From Candidatus Chlorohelix allophototropha (lineage in GTDB: Bacteria > Chloroflexota > Chloroflexia > Chloroheliales > Chloroheliaceae), in the NCBI RefSeq assembly GCF_030389965.1, contig NZ_CP128399.1, forward strand, positions 2,888,799 through 2,952,798: a DNA stretch of 64,000 nucleotides. The letters run 5' to 3'. Both the position numbers and the translations under genes were made by a program. Of the stretch, positions 34,726-42,904 are shown piece after piece. How positions within the stretch are numbered: the first letter of the stretch is position 1; every line of letters begins with the position of its first letter. The notes under the pieces were generated by a model. The model ran no database searches, was not told the DNA's origin, and was given only the letters and a program-made list of their open reading frames with translations.

Positions 34726-34775
34726 ATACTAATCGCACTTATAGATTATACGTTCAGATTGAGTCACAAGTCAAT

Positions 34776-36104
34776 TCATGTGAAATTACTATCTAGAGCT
34801 TTTTGCCTTAAAAAGTGGGCTTCGTCTTCAAGGCTTTTTAACTCGCCATCCAGAACTGCATTGAGTAAATCTTCTAACAATGCCTTGAACTGCTTACCCG
34901 GTTTCAAACCCATATGGATAAGATAACCACCGCTCAGGTGCGGCTTGCGGCGACTAACCACTTCCAGATAATGGCGCAATAACGGTGCATGGAAAGGTTG
35001 CAGAATCGCAGCGGCTTCGATTGCGCCACGTTCGTAAGAATTTAGCAACGCATAGAGAAGGCTGTTTTTCAAATCCGGTTGCAGCATGGGAAAAACCGCT
35101 TGCCGCAAACGCGCTACTTGGGGGGGTATGTTAGCTTCTTGGTCAAAAAATGCCAACGCCGCCAGTGCATGTTCCACCTGCTCAGGCAAACTGCGCCAGC
35201 ACAGCGCGGAAAGATAAGCGGGAACGCGGTTCAGCAAATCGACAAAGCGATATTCCTTGATACGCCTGAATTCTTCTAGGGTATCGCAATCCCAGATTAA
35301 TGCCGGATCAAATTGATCTAGCAAGTCATACTTCTGCAATAAATTCAGCCCACGTTCAGGGGCATCCTCGCGCAATATTTTAACCAGTTCGTTGCGTTTG
35401 CGGACAGGTGTTAGCAATTCAAAGTGTCGCTCCCGCACCGATTCCCGAAACAGTTCTTCGGTTGCAGGGTCAAATTGGTAGCCAAAACGGGCAGCGTAGC
35501 GCAACCCGCGCGGCATGCGGGTAGGATCATCAATAAAGCTGCGAGGGTGCAATACTCGCAAAAAGCCATCGCGTAGGTCTTCTAATCCGTTGTAAGGGTC
35601 AACTAAACCACCGCTAAGAGAAAGTGACATAGCGTTGATAGTATAGTCGCGCCGCTTCAAATCCACCTCAACCGGAGCGGGTGGATCAATCCTAACGGTA
35701 GGAAGTGCGCCGGGATGTTCATAGGTTTCAAGACGGGCAGTAGCAAGGTCTATATGCAGGTAATCGCCGCTCTGAAAAAAAATCTCGATTTTGGCAGTAC
35801 CAAAAGCTTTATGCTTGTGCAAACGCACGCGGTCAACATGGGGAGCATGCTTGAAATGGGCAGTCAGGTGTTCAGCCAGAACGTGGCTATAATCGAGCGT
35901 CATAAAATCAAGGTCGAGGTTTTGCCGACCCAGCATCAAATCGCGCACGATACCACCCACCAAAAGCGCGGTTACCCCTTCACGCTCCGCTACTTCCGCC
36001 ACCTGATTTACCGCATAGAAATGAGCATCAGGCAGCAGTTTGCGAAGCTGTTCTATCAGCACATGCGGATCATTATGATTAAACGACGGAAAGTTTGGTT
36101 TCAT
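34776..36104 (-). CDS. CCA tRNA nucleotidyltransferase / poly(A) polymerase family
   Basis: This 442-residue class II nucleotidyltransferase has the motif LLVGGIVRDLMLGR, followed by the metal acidic pair LDLDFM (about 58-63). The motif RRDYTINAMSLSL with the ExxDxR-like DPTRMPRGLRYAARF stretch follows, then a helical C-terminal body. It adds or repairs the CCA end of tRNAs; the tRNA-Arg gene in this window does not encode its CCA. No HD domain is evident. It is downstream of metG and GT2 on the same strand. A CCA versus poly(A) activity cannot be separated from sequence alone, but the CCA role is more likely. Confidence 0.85.
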   Translation of the reverse strand: MKPNFPSFNHNDPHVLIEQLRKLLPDAHFYAVNQVAEVAEREGVTALLVGGIVRDLMLGRQNLDLDFMTLDYSHVLAEHLTAHFKHAPHVDRVRLHKHKAFGTAKIEIFFQSGDYLHIDLATARLETYEHPGALPTVRIDPPAPVEVDLKRRDYTINAMSLSLSGGLVDPYNGLEDLRDGFLRVLHPRSFIDDPTRMPRGLRYAARFGYQFDPATEELFRESVRERHFELLTPVRKRNELVKILREDAPERGLNLLQKYDLLDQFDPALIWDCDTLEEFRRIKEYRFVDLLNRVPAYLSALCWRSLPEQVEHALAALAFFDQEANIPPQVARLRQAVFPMLQPDLKNSLLYALLNSYERGAIEAAAILQPFHAPLLRHYLEVVSRRKPHLSGGYLIHMGLKPGKQFKALLEDLLNAVLDGELKSLEDEAHFLRQKALDSNFT

Positions 36105-36126
36105 AATTATGCGGAAGACGGGTACG

Positions 36127-36161
36127 TTTACCCCCTCTAATTCAGCAAAAGAGGGGGTAAA
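36127..36161 (-). other. Perfect 12-bp inverted repeat between metG and cca
   Basis: Arms TTTACCCCCTCT (36127-36138) and AGAGGGGGTAAA (36150-36161) frame an 11-base loop in the 63-base gap. There is no U-tract on either strand. It may be an intercistronic stability element or a leaky terminator between the two aminoacylation-related genes. Confidence 0.6.
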
Positions 36162-36167
36162 ACCGGG

Positions 36168-37955
36168 TTACTTCTCGATTTTGTTAGCGTTGAGCAACGC
36201 CAATTCTTCGTCCGCTACGGTCGGCTCAAGTTTGATAAACAGCGCACTTGGAGGCGGCAAGACTTGCCCGGCAGGCACTGGCTCAAGCGCCCAAGCTGCG
36301 AAAGCCGGAATCTTGATTACCCCATCTTCCGCTACACCGCTATAGCTGGAAACTTCAGGATTACCTGGTTCAAAGCCCAGTAATTCATGAAGTTTTTCAG
36401 CAGAGAAAGGCAAGAACGGATAACTCATTACTTTAAGGGCGTTTGCAATTTGCGCTGCCACATAATAAGTCGTTCCGGCACGCTGCACATCCTGCTTGAT
36501 AACCTTCCAAGGTGATTTCTCTTCCAAATAACCGTTGCCAAGCGATGCCAACGCCATTACTTCTTTCAAAGCATCGCGCAAGTGTACGCCTTCCAGCAAT
36601 TCGGTTACGCGGGCAAAGGTCTCCTGTGCATCCGTCAGCAACTTGCGGTCGCTCTCGTCCAGTTCGTCGGGTGTTGGCACTATGCCGCCGAAGTTCTTCT
36701 GGAGCGGGTTCAGCACTCGGTTGATGAAATTACCGTAAGTGCCAATAAGCTCATTGTTGATTTTGGCGACAAAATCCTTCCAACTCCAGCTACTATCGCG
36801 AGTTTCAGGCGCAATCGCAGTCATGTAATATCGAATAGCGTCAGGCTGGTAACGCTCTTCGATGTCTGGCAGCCAAATAGCCCAGTTGCGGCTGGTACTC
36901 ATCTGGTCACCTTCCAGATTCATAAATTCGCTGGCTGGCACATCAAAAGGCAGGTTCAATTCGCCGTAACCGATCAGCATAGCGGGCCAGATGATGGTGT
37001 GGAAGGGAATATTATCCTTGCCTAGAAAGTAATACTGGCGCGCAGGCAATTTGCCATCCTTGCCCGAATGCCACCAGTTTTCCCAAAGTTCCGGCTTGCC
37101 TTGCCGTTGCGACCATTCTTTGCTGGCGGAGAAATAGCCGATAACCGCATCGAACCAAACGTAAATGCGCTTGTCCTTGAAGGAAGGATCGTCCAAAGGA
37201 ATAGGTACACCCCATTCAAGGTCGCGGGTAATGGCGCGTCCACGCAAGCCCTGATTCAGCCAATTAAGGGTGAATTGGGTGGTATTGTTGCGCCAGTAAT
37301 CGCGATCGTAGCTATTAATCCAATCGCGCAGAGAGGGTTCAAGTTTGGCGAGATCGAGAAAGAAATGCTCGGTCTCGCGGAACTCGATAGTCTGGCGATC
37401 AACCACGCTATAAGGGTTGATCAGCTTCTGAGGATCAACCAGAATACCGCAGTTGTCGCACTGGTCACCACGCGCCCTGCCGAAATGGCAATTGTAGCAC
37501 TCGCCTTCCACGTAGCGGTCGGGAAGGAAGCGTGACAAGCTAGGACTATATGCGCCGATCATTTTTTCGCGGTAGATATAGCCATGCTCTAACAAACGTA
37601 GGAACATATCCTGCGTCACGGCATAGTGATTTTCGGTCAGGGTTTTGGTGAATAGGTCAAACTCGATACCAAGCCGATTGAAGGTTTTCAAAAAGCTGGT
37701 ATGAAATTCGTTTACTACTTCTTGTGGGGTGCGATTCTCGCGTTCGGCGCGCAAAGTTATAGGCGTACCGTGACAGTCGCTACCGCTGACCATCAGCACC
37801 TTGCGCCCACGGGTTCGCTGAAAGCGTGCGAAGGTATCGGCGGGGAGATATACCCCGCTCACATGCCCGGCATGGAAAGGGCCATTTGCATAGGGCCACG
37901 CTACGCTGACTAGAATTGTGTCGGGATCGTAGCTGGCAGGAAAATTATCGCTCAT
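36168..37955 (-). CDS. metG: Methionyl-tRNA synthetase
   Basis: This 595-residue class I synthetase charges tRNA-Met. The HIGH motif is HAGH (28-31) in AWPYANGPFHAGH. The zinc-binding insert has the cysteines of CYNCHFGRARGDQCDNCG. The KMSKS loop appears as QMSTSRNW. An anticodon-binding helical domain follows, and the C-terminus ends without a tRNA-binding EMAP-like domain. Its start overlaps the end of the GT2 gene by 11 bases, so they are co-transcribed. An inverted repeat separates it from cca downstream. The length fits the MetG1 type without the C-terminal dimerisation domain. Confidence 0.95.
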   Translation of the reverse strand: MSDNFPASYDPDTILVSVAWPYANGPFHAGHVSGVYLPADTFARFQRTRGRKVLMVSGSDCHGTPITLRAERENRTPQEVVNEFHTSFLKTFNRLGIEFDLFTKTLTENHYAVTQDMFLRLLEHGYIYREKMIGAYSPSLSRFLPDRYVEGECYNCHFGRARGDQCDNCGILVDPQKLINPYSVVDRQTIEFRETEHFFLDLAKLEPSLRDWINSYDRDYWRNNTTQFTLNWLNQGLRGRAITRDLEWGVPIPLDDPSFKDKRIYVWFDAVIGYFSASKEWSQRQGKPELWENWWHSGKDGKLPARQYYFLGKDNIPFHTIIWPAMLIGYGELNLPFDVPASEFMNLEGDQMSTSRNWAIWLPDIEERYQPDAIRYYMTAIAPETRDSSWSWKDFVAKINNELIGTYGNFINRVLNPLQKNFGGIVPTPDELDESDRKLLTDAQETFARVTELLEGVHLRDALKEVMALASLGNGYLEEKSPWKVIKQDVQRAGTTYYVAAQIANALKVMSYPFLPFSAEKLHELLGFEPGNPEVSSYSGVAEDGVIKIPAFAAWALEPVPAGQVLPPPSALFIKLEPTVADEELALLNANKIEK

Positions 37956-38835
37956 CTCTATAAAGTCCTCTCAAGTCGTTCAATTTCACCTGAATTATAT
38001 CACGCAACATGCGAATTGAATCTTTGAGGGGGTTGACTTTGCTTCCGCCAACATAGTACCAGCTAACCGGCACTTCCTTCAGCTTATAGCCACGCTTGCG
38101 AGCCAAAAAAAGCACTTCCACATCAAAGCCTGTGACCATTGCGCCTTTGACCGTTCTGGCATTATCCCCGTAAAGCTTGAGGCGGCGGAACAGGTCATGG
38201 CAGGCTTCACGCCGGAAAGCTTTGAAACCGCACTGGGTATCCTGCATGTTCGCGCCGGTTACAAAACGCACCAGGCTATTAAACACGCGCCCCATCAGAT
38301 GGCGGTAGAAAGGCTCACCGTAGCGGTGCGCTTCTTGTCCTTCGCGGCTACCTACTGCCACATCGTAGCCTTGCTCCAACCAGTGCAGCAGTTTTACTAC
38401 GTCTACAATGGGAGTAGAGAAATCCGCGTCAGAAAAAAGCACATACTCGCCCTTACTTGCCAGCATACCACGGCGCACCGTGTAGCCTTTGCCGCGATGT
38501 TCGCTGGCGATAAGCTTCAATTCGCAGTTGTTGGGCTGCTCCGAACGCTCCGCCATTGACCGCTGAACGATGCCAGCCGTAGCATCGGCGCTGCCATCGT
38601 CAACGATTATCACCTCCACCGAATAACTTTGCTTTTCGAGGTATTCCAGCACAGTTGCAAGAGTGCCGGGTAGGCGCTTCTCTTCATTATAAGCGGGGAT
38701 AACTACGGACAGGTAGGGCTTAGTAGCAGAAGCGGGGCGCACCGAATCCACCCTGCCGGGTTCTGCCTGATTATTGGGTGATTTAGAGTCGAGCGCTTGT
38801 GAAGTCACTTGCTCGTTCTCCTTAGAAAATCCCAT
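37945..38835 (-). CDS. GT2 glycosyltransferase, dolichyl-phosphate glucosyltransferase-like
   Basis: The 296-residue GT-A fold protein has SVVIPAYNEEKRLPGTL (about 43-59), VEVIIVDDGSADAT, the metal-binding FSDADFSTP and GSREGQEAHRYGEPFYR. This order matches the DPG/ALG5-type synthases that transfer glucose or a similar sugar to a polyprenyl phosphate at the inner membrane face. The N-terminal 40 residues are hydrophilic and not conserved. There is no C-terminal membrane domain. It is the first gene of a unit with metG. It could feed lipid-linked sugars to GT-C enzymes such as the large membrane protein at 27202; that link is inference. Confidence 0.85.
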   Translation of the reverse strand: MGFSKENEQVTSQALDSKSPNNQAEPGRVDSVRPASATKPYLSVVIPAYNEEKRLPGTLATVLEYLEKQSYSVEVIIVDDGSADATAGIVQRSMAERSEQPNNCELKLIASEHRGKGYTVRRGMLASKGEYVLFSDADFSTPIVDVVKLLHWLEQGYDVAVGSREGQEAHRYGEPFYRHLMGRVFNSLVRFVTGANMQDTQCGFKAFRREACHDLFRRLKLYGDNARTVKGAMVTGFDVEVLFLARKRGYKLKEVPVSWYYVGGSKVNPLKDSIRMLRDIIQVKLNDLRGLYRDER

Positions 38836-38932
38836 TCTAAAAACCTATCCTGTATAAATATTTACGCCACGTCATTTGCCGCAGCGTTTTTGAAGTCTAT
38901 AGCATTATAAACTCAGCGTCAAGCAATAAAAA

Positions 38933-39562
38933 TCAGGGTGTCGTTTGTGGTGCAGGGGTGCTAGTCCAGAGCGCAGCAGCGGTAGTCACCACTGGATTCC
39001 GAGGGATAACAGGTAGTGGCATGGATCTGCCATAGTAACATACAAGGGTAGTTCCAGCCTTCAGCAGTTTCCTTAACTCGTCCGGTATATTAAAGCTATC
39101 CATTTCTGAAGTCGAGGCATTTGCAGTAACCAGAACAAATTCGTACTGGTAAATTGCATAACAGTTTTTGATACCCCGCCCGTCTAACACACACTCATCT
39201 TTGTACGCGCTAAAGGGGTAAAGCTCTTGGCAATCGGTTTCGGTTCTACAGGAATAGCCCGGTTCAGTGCCAAGCCCGGCAGTGGCAAATTTCTCACGGT
39301 AGAACTGGGCAATTTTTTCAACACTATCGCCGGAAGAAAAGATTACAATATTATTCCCTTGCAAAGGTACTGATAATAAACCCTGTGGCAAGATTACTTT
39401 CGCATCAAAATAAGTTGCGCCGGGATAACGCAGATCAATTTTAGCGGGGTCAGGCGTAGTAGCGAGGGTAGCAGCCGGTAAAGTTTCGGGAGTGGCTGCG
39501 AGAGTACCGCACGCACCGAGTAAAAGTGTAAGCGCGAATAAAAAAACCAATAACCTGACCAT
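38933..39562 (-). CDS. Lipoprotein of unknown function
   Basis: The 209-residue protein has a typical lipoprotein signal: MVRLLVFLFALTLLLGACG, with lipobox LGAC and Cys18 as the lipidated residue. A Pro/Thr/Ala-rich linker follows. The folded part (about 45-175) contains four cysteines (SCRTETDCQE, ECVLD, NCYAIY) that could form disulfides, and a C-terminal Thr/Pro-rich tail. No family is recognised. It is divergent from the ABC-F gene. Secretion and anchoring are well supported; function is not. Confidence 0.7.
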   Translation of the reverse strand: MVRLLVFLFALTLLLGACGTLAATPETLPAATLATTPDPAKIDLRYPGATYFDAKVILPQGLLSVPLQGNNIVIFSSGDSVEKIAQFYREKFATAGLGTEPGYSCRTETDCQELYPFSAYKDECVLDGRGIKNCYAIYQYEFVLVTANASTSEMDSFNIPDELRKLLKAGTTLVCYYGRSMPLPVIPRNPVVTTAAALWTSTPAPQTTP

Positions 39563-39650
39563 CCGATTCCTCCTGTTAGAAACTCAAATACCATGAAAAA
39601 GCAGCACTACAATTAATACCAACGACCGATATGCCGGACAGGTTACGGCA

Positions 39651-39659
39651 TGCTATAAT
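39651..39659 (+). promoter_or_regulatory. Extended -10 promoter before the ABC-F gene
   Basis: TGC followed by TATAAT (39654-39659) forms an extended -10, about 150 bases before the ABC-F start codon. No clear -35 is visible. Confidence 0.5.
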
Positions 39660-39807
39660 CTTAAGTGAGGCGGTGTATAACCTTTTTCCGTCTCCGGCAT
39701 TGGCTTTTGTAGGAATTAAGGCAAGTATGAGAAGAACTCTTTCTATCTAAATATGGTTGCAGCGGCAGTTTTGACCTGCCCTTAATCAAGAAGAAAGAGT
39801 ATTAATC

Positions 39808-41466
39808 ATGCTTAAAGTTTCTGGAATAAATAAAAGCTTTGGCGATGCCGTTATCCTCGAAAAAGTTGGCTTTATCCTCAACCGGGGTGAGCGCACCGGG
39901 CTAATCGGACCAAACGGCTCAGGCAAATCCACCCTATTAAAAATAATCGTAGGCGAAGAACAAGCCGATTCGGGCAAAGTATGGCTCGACCCATCGGCGC
40001 GTTTTGGCTACCTCGAACAAGCGCTAGAATACGCGCCAGATGATACCGTTGGCAAAATAATCGGCAAAGCGATAGGTCAAGCATTAGAAATTCTGCTTGA
40101 AATAGAGCAGCTGGGCGTAGCAATTAGCGCGGCGCAAGGCGATGAATTTGAGGTGCTGATGGCAAGTTATTCCGAAGCGTTAGAAGAAGCCGAAAGGCTG
40201 GACGCTTACGGGGCACAAGCGCGACTCGCCGAAGCGCTGAACGGGTTAGGGCTGGAACATCTCGACCAGAAAACCCCAGTGACGACTCTGAGCGGTGGAC
40301 AAAAAACTCGGTTGGGATTGGCGCGTCTGTTGCTTTCTCGACCAGACCTACTACTTTTGGACGAACCAACCAACCATTTGGACATTACCGCACTGGAATG
40401 GTTACAGGAATTTGTGCGTCAGTACAAAGGGGCAGTGCTGATTGTGTCGCATGACCGCGCTTTTCTGGATGAAGTGGTTCAGAAATTGCTGGTGCTGGAC
40501 GAAAAAACGCACACCCTAAAAGAGTTTGTGGGCAATTACAGCGCTTATATGGAAGATGAGGAGAGGCAACGCCGAAAATACGAAGACGAATACCAGCGTC
40601 AGCAAGAGTATATCGGCAAGGTGGAAGCCGACCTGCACGCCACCGAGCAACACGCCCGCAATATCGAAGGCTCTACCATCGATTTCTATGTTCGCAAACG
40701 CGCCTTGAAAGTGGCGCGGCGGGCGGTGGTGCGCAAAGCTAGGTTGGAAAAGTATCTCGATAGCGAAGAGCGGTTGGAAAAGCCCAAGAAGGGCTGGCAC
40801 ATGAAGTTGGAGTTCGAGAATACGCCCACCAGCGGGCAAATTGTACTTACGCTGGACAATGTGGCGAAAGCCTTTGGCAACTTACGCCTGTTCGAGCGGG
40901 TTACGGGCGAACTAAAGAAAGGTGAGCGGGTAGTGTTGTTGGGCGCGAACGGTACGGGCAAAACCACCTTGCTAAAAATCATCGCGGGCGAACTTGCGCC
41001 GGACAGTGGCATTGCCCGATTGGGCGCGAATGTGCGAGTGGGATACTTCTCGCAGGAACAAGAGGGATTGAAACCGCAGCAAACCGCGTTGGAAGCGGTG
41101 CGCGAGGTAACCGCGCTCTCCGAAACCGAGGCGCGTAACTTCCTGCATTATTTCCTCTTTTCAGGTGATGAAGTGTTCACGCCCGTAGGCAACCTCAGCT
41201 ACGGCGAACGGGCGCGACTAGCGTTGGCGCGTTTAGTGCTGAGCGGGGTTAATTTCCTGCTGCTGGATGAACCACTCAACCATCTGGACATTAAATCGCG
41301 AGAGCAATTCGAGGAAGCATTGGAACAGTTCGAGGGCACTATCCTAGCCGTAGCGCACGACCGCTATTTCGTGGCGCATTTCGCCGAACGCATCTGGGCA
41401 ATTCAGGATAAAGCACTCAAAAGCTATTATGCTTTGGAGGATTACGAACGGGCTGTGGCAGTGTAA
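39808..41466 (+). CDS. ABC-F family ATPase
   Basis: This 552-residue protein has two ABC ATPase domains in one chain and no membrane segments. Domain 1 has Walker A GPNGSGKS (34-41), signature LSGGQKTRL and Walker B LLLDEPTNHLD. Domain 2 has GANGTGKT, LSYGERARL and LLLDEPLNHLD. The charged linker between them (about 240-300) is the ribosome-contact region of the family. ABC-F proteins bind the ribosomal E site and either help translation or protect from antibiotics; subfamily cannot be assigned. The last 25 bases overlap the convergent glycosyltransferase gene. Confidence 0.92.
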   Translation: MLKVSGINKSFGDAVILEKVGFILNRGERTGLIGPNGSGKSTLLKIIVGEEQADSGKVWLDPSARFGYLEQALEYAPDDTVGKIIGKAIGQALEILLEIEQLGVAISAAQGDEFEVLMASYSEALEEAERLDAYGAQARLAEALNGLGLEHLDQKTPVTTLSGGQKTRLGLARLLLSRPDLLLLDEPTNHLDITALEWLQEFVRQYKGAVLIVSHDRAFLDEVVQKLLVLDEKTHTLKEFVGNYSAYMEDEERQRRKYEDEYQRQQEYIGKVEADLHATEQHARNIEGSTIDFYVRKRALKVARRAVVRKARLEKYLDSEERLEKPKKGWHMKLEFENTPTSGQIVLTLDNVAKAFGNLRLFERVTGELKKGERVVLLGANGTGKTTLLKIIAGELAPDSGIARLGANVRVGYFSQEQEGLKPQQTALEAVREVTALSETEARNFLHYFLFSGDEVFTPVGNLSYGERARLALARLVLSGVNFLLLDEPLNHLDIKSREQFEEALEQFEGTILAVAHDRYFVAHFAERIWAIQDKALKSYYALEDYERAVAV

Positions 41467-42656
41467 GCCGCTTCTGCCTGTTCCACCAGTTTTGACCAGC
41501 TAAATTCAGAATAAAGGCGGCGGGCGGCAATTGCCCCCAACTCATGGCGCGATTCTGGGCTTAGCTGCAAAAGTTGAGCGGCGGCAGCAGCAAAAGCGGC
41601 AGTGTCACCCGGCGCGACTAGATGCCCACCCTCGCCTTCGCGTAAATACTCGCTCTGTTGCCCTACCGCTTCGGTCACAACCGGGCGTTCTGCCAGCAAC
41701 AATTCGAGGAATTTCACCGAACAACGCGCCCGATTTATCAGGGTATCATCGAAGGGATAGAGCGCAACATCTCCGCAGCGCAACAGACCGGGCAAATCCT
41801 CCCAAGCAGCTTGCCCGGTAACAATTACTTTTCCGCTTAACCCATAGTGTTGTGCCAATTCGTGAAGCCCTTTTTCTTCTCCAAAAAAGCCACCACCTAC
41901 TACCAGCAAGCGCGTATTTTCGGCTTGTGCTGGAGGCAACAAATCCAAAGTACGGCGCACGATTTCCAGCAAACGCGGCGCTTTAAACTCGGCAAAACGG
42001 GTGTAAGCCAGCAGTACCGTTTTACCTTCTAGACCGAGTTTTGCCTGCCAACGTTGGGTTGCTTCTTCTGCTTTAGCACCCTGCCACCCCGCATATTTGG
42101 TGGGTGAAACACCGTTTGGCAGATAAAAAACCTTGTCGCGCGCTACCCCAAAGCCCCATACCTGAGTTTGCAAGGTGCGGCTGGCAACGGTAACGGCAGC
42201 GGCGCGGCGTGGCAAGTCTCGTTCTTGCCATGCAAAGAGCCTTTTTTGCAAGAGAGAATATGGGTTAATATCATTCCAGCCGCCCGCACCTTCCCAATCG
42301 TCAGTATCCAGTACGAAAGGTTTGCCTCGCAAGGAAAACAGCAAAGCAGTAAGCCCGCTATAGGCTTTGGGCTTGAACACATGGATTACATCGGGCTTGA
42401 AAGCCAGCGCAGTCTGCCCCAACCTGCGGGGCAATTGCAAAGCAAGCGGTGCCGGTCTTAACGAAACGGTCACTAGCTCCACCCCGTTGCAGCGTGCGAA
42501 ACTGGGCAGAGACGGTTCGGGGTCATCCCATGGGGGCACACACACCCGCACTAGATGCCCACGCTCTGCCAGCGCTTCCGCCAAAGGTAGAATCCGGGCG
42601 CTGGCAGTACCTTTGTGTTTCAAACCGAAAGGGGCAATGAGGCTGATTCTAAGCAA
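41442..42656 (-). CDS. GT-B glycosyltransferase (GT4/GT1-like)
   Basis: The 404-residue protein has the GT-B fold. The N-terminal domain opens LRISLIAPFGLKHKGTASAR and contains PDVIHVFKPKAYSG. The C-terminal nucleotide-sugar domain has LLAYTRFAEFKAPRLLEIV, LLVVGGG and a late FLELLLAERPVVTEAVG segment in place of the usual EGFG...EAMA box. It starts with TTG at 42656 after GGAAGAGA. It is soluble or peripheral and probably builds a surface or storage glycan. It is divergent from glycogen synthase and overlaps the ABC-F gene tail to tail. Donor and acceptor are unknown. Confidence 0.82.
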   Translation of the reverse strand: MLRISLIAPFGLKHKGTASARILPLAEALAERGHLVRVCVPPWDDPEPSLPSFARCNGVELVTVSLRPAPLALQLPRRLGQTALAFKPDVIHVFKPKAYSGLTALLFSLRGKPFVLDTDDWEGAGGWNDINPYSLLQKRLFAWQERDLPRRAAAVTVASRTLQTQVWGFGVARDKVFYLPNGVSPTKYAGWQGAKAEEATQRWQAKLGLEGKTVLLAYTRFAEFKAPRLLEIVRRTLDLLPPAQAENTRLLVVGGGFFGEEKGLHELAQHYGLSGKVIVTGQAAWEDLPGLLRCGDVALYPFDDTLINRARCSVKFLELLLAERPVVTEAVGQQSEYLREGEGGHLVAPGDTAAFAAAAAQLLQLSPESRHELGAIAARRLYSEFSWSKLVEQAEAAYTATARS

Positions 42657-42904
42657 ATTCTAATCTCTTCCAAGTAATATAAGGCTACCGAATAACGTAT
42701 AAGTAGTACCACAGGAACGATATTTACACAAATTTAAGGCTATAGATTTTTATTTTCCACATTCCATATCTTTACTTAGAACGGCACTATGCTAAAATTG
42801 GTAAAATTATTGGTAGTATCAGCAAAGAAATCGTTGGGAGTTGAGGAGCGGAAAGAGTTTTCAACAAATTTCCGCTATTCCAACAGAAAGATCTCAAAAT
42901 ACAA

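Noticed and set aside
38904-38909. TATAAT-like box as promoter of the GT2-metG unit
   Set aside because: The hexamer is present on the minus strand, but no TG extension or correctly spaced -35 is seen, so I did not list it as a feature.
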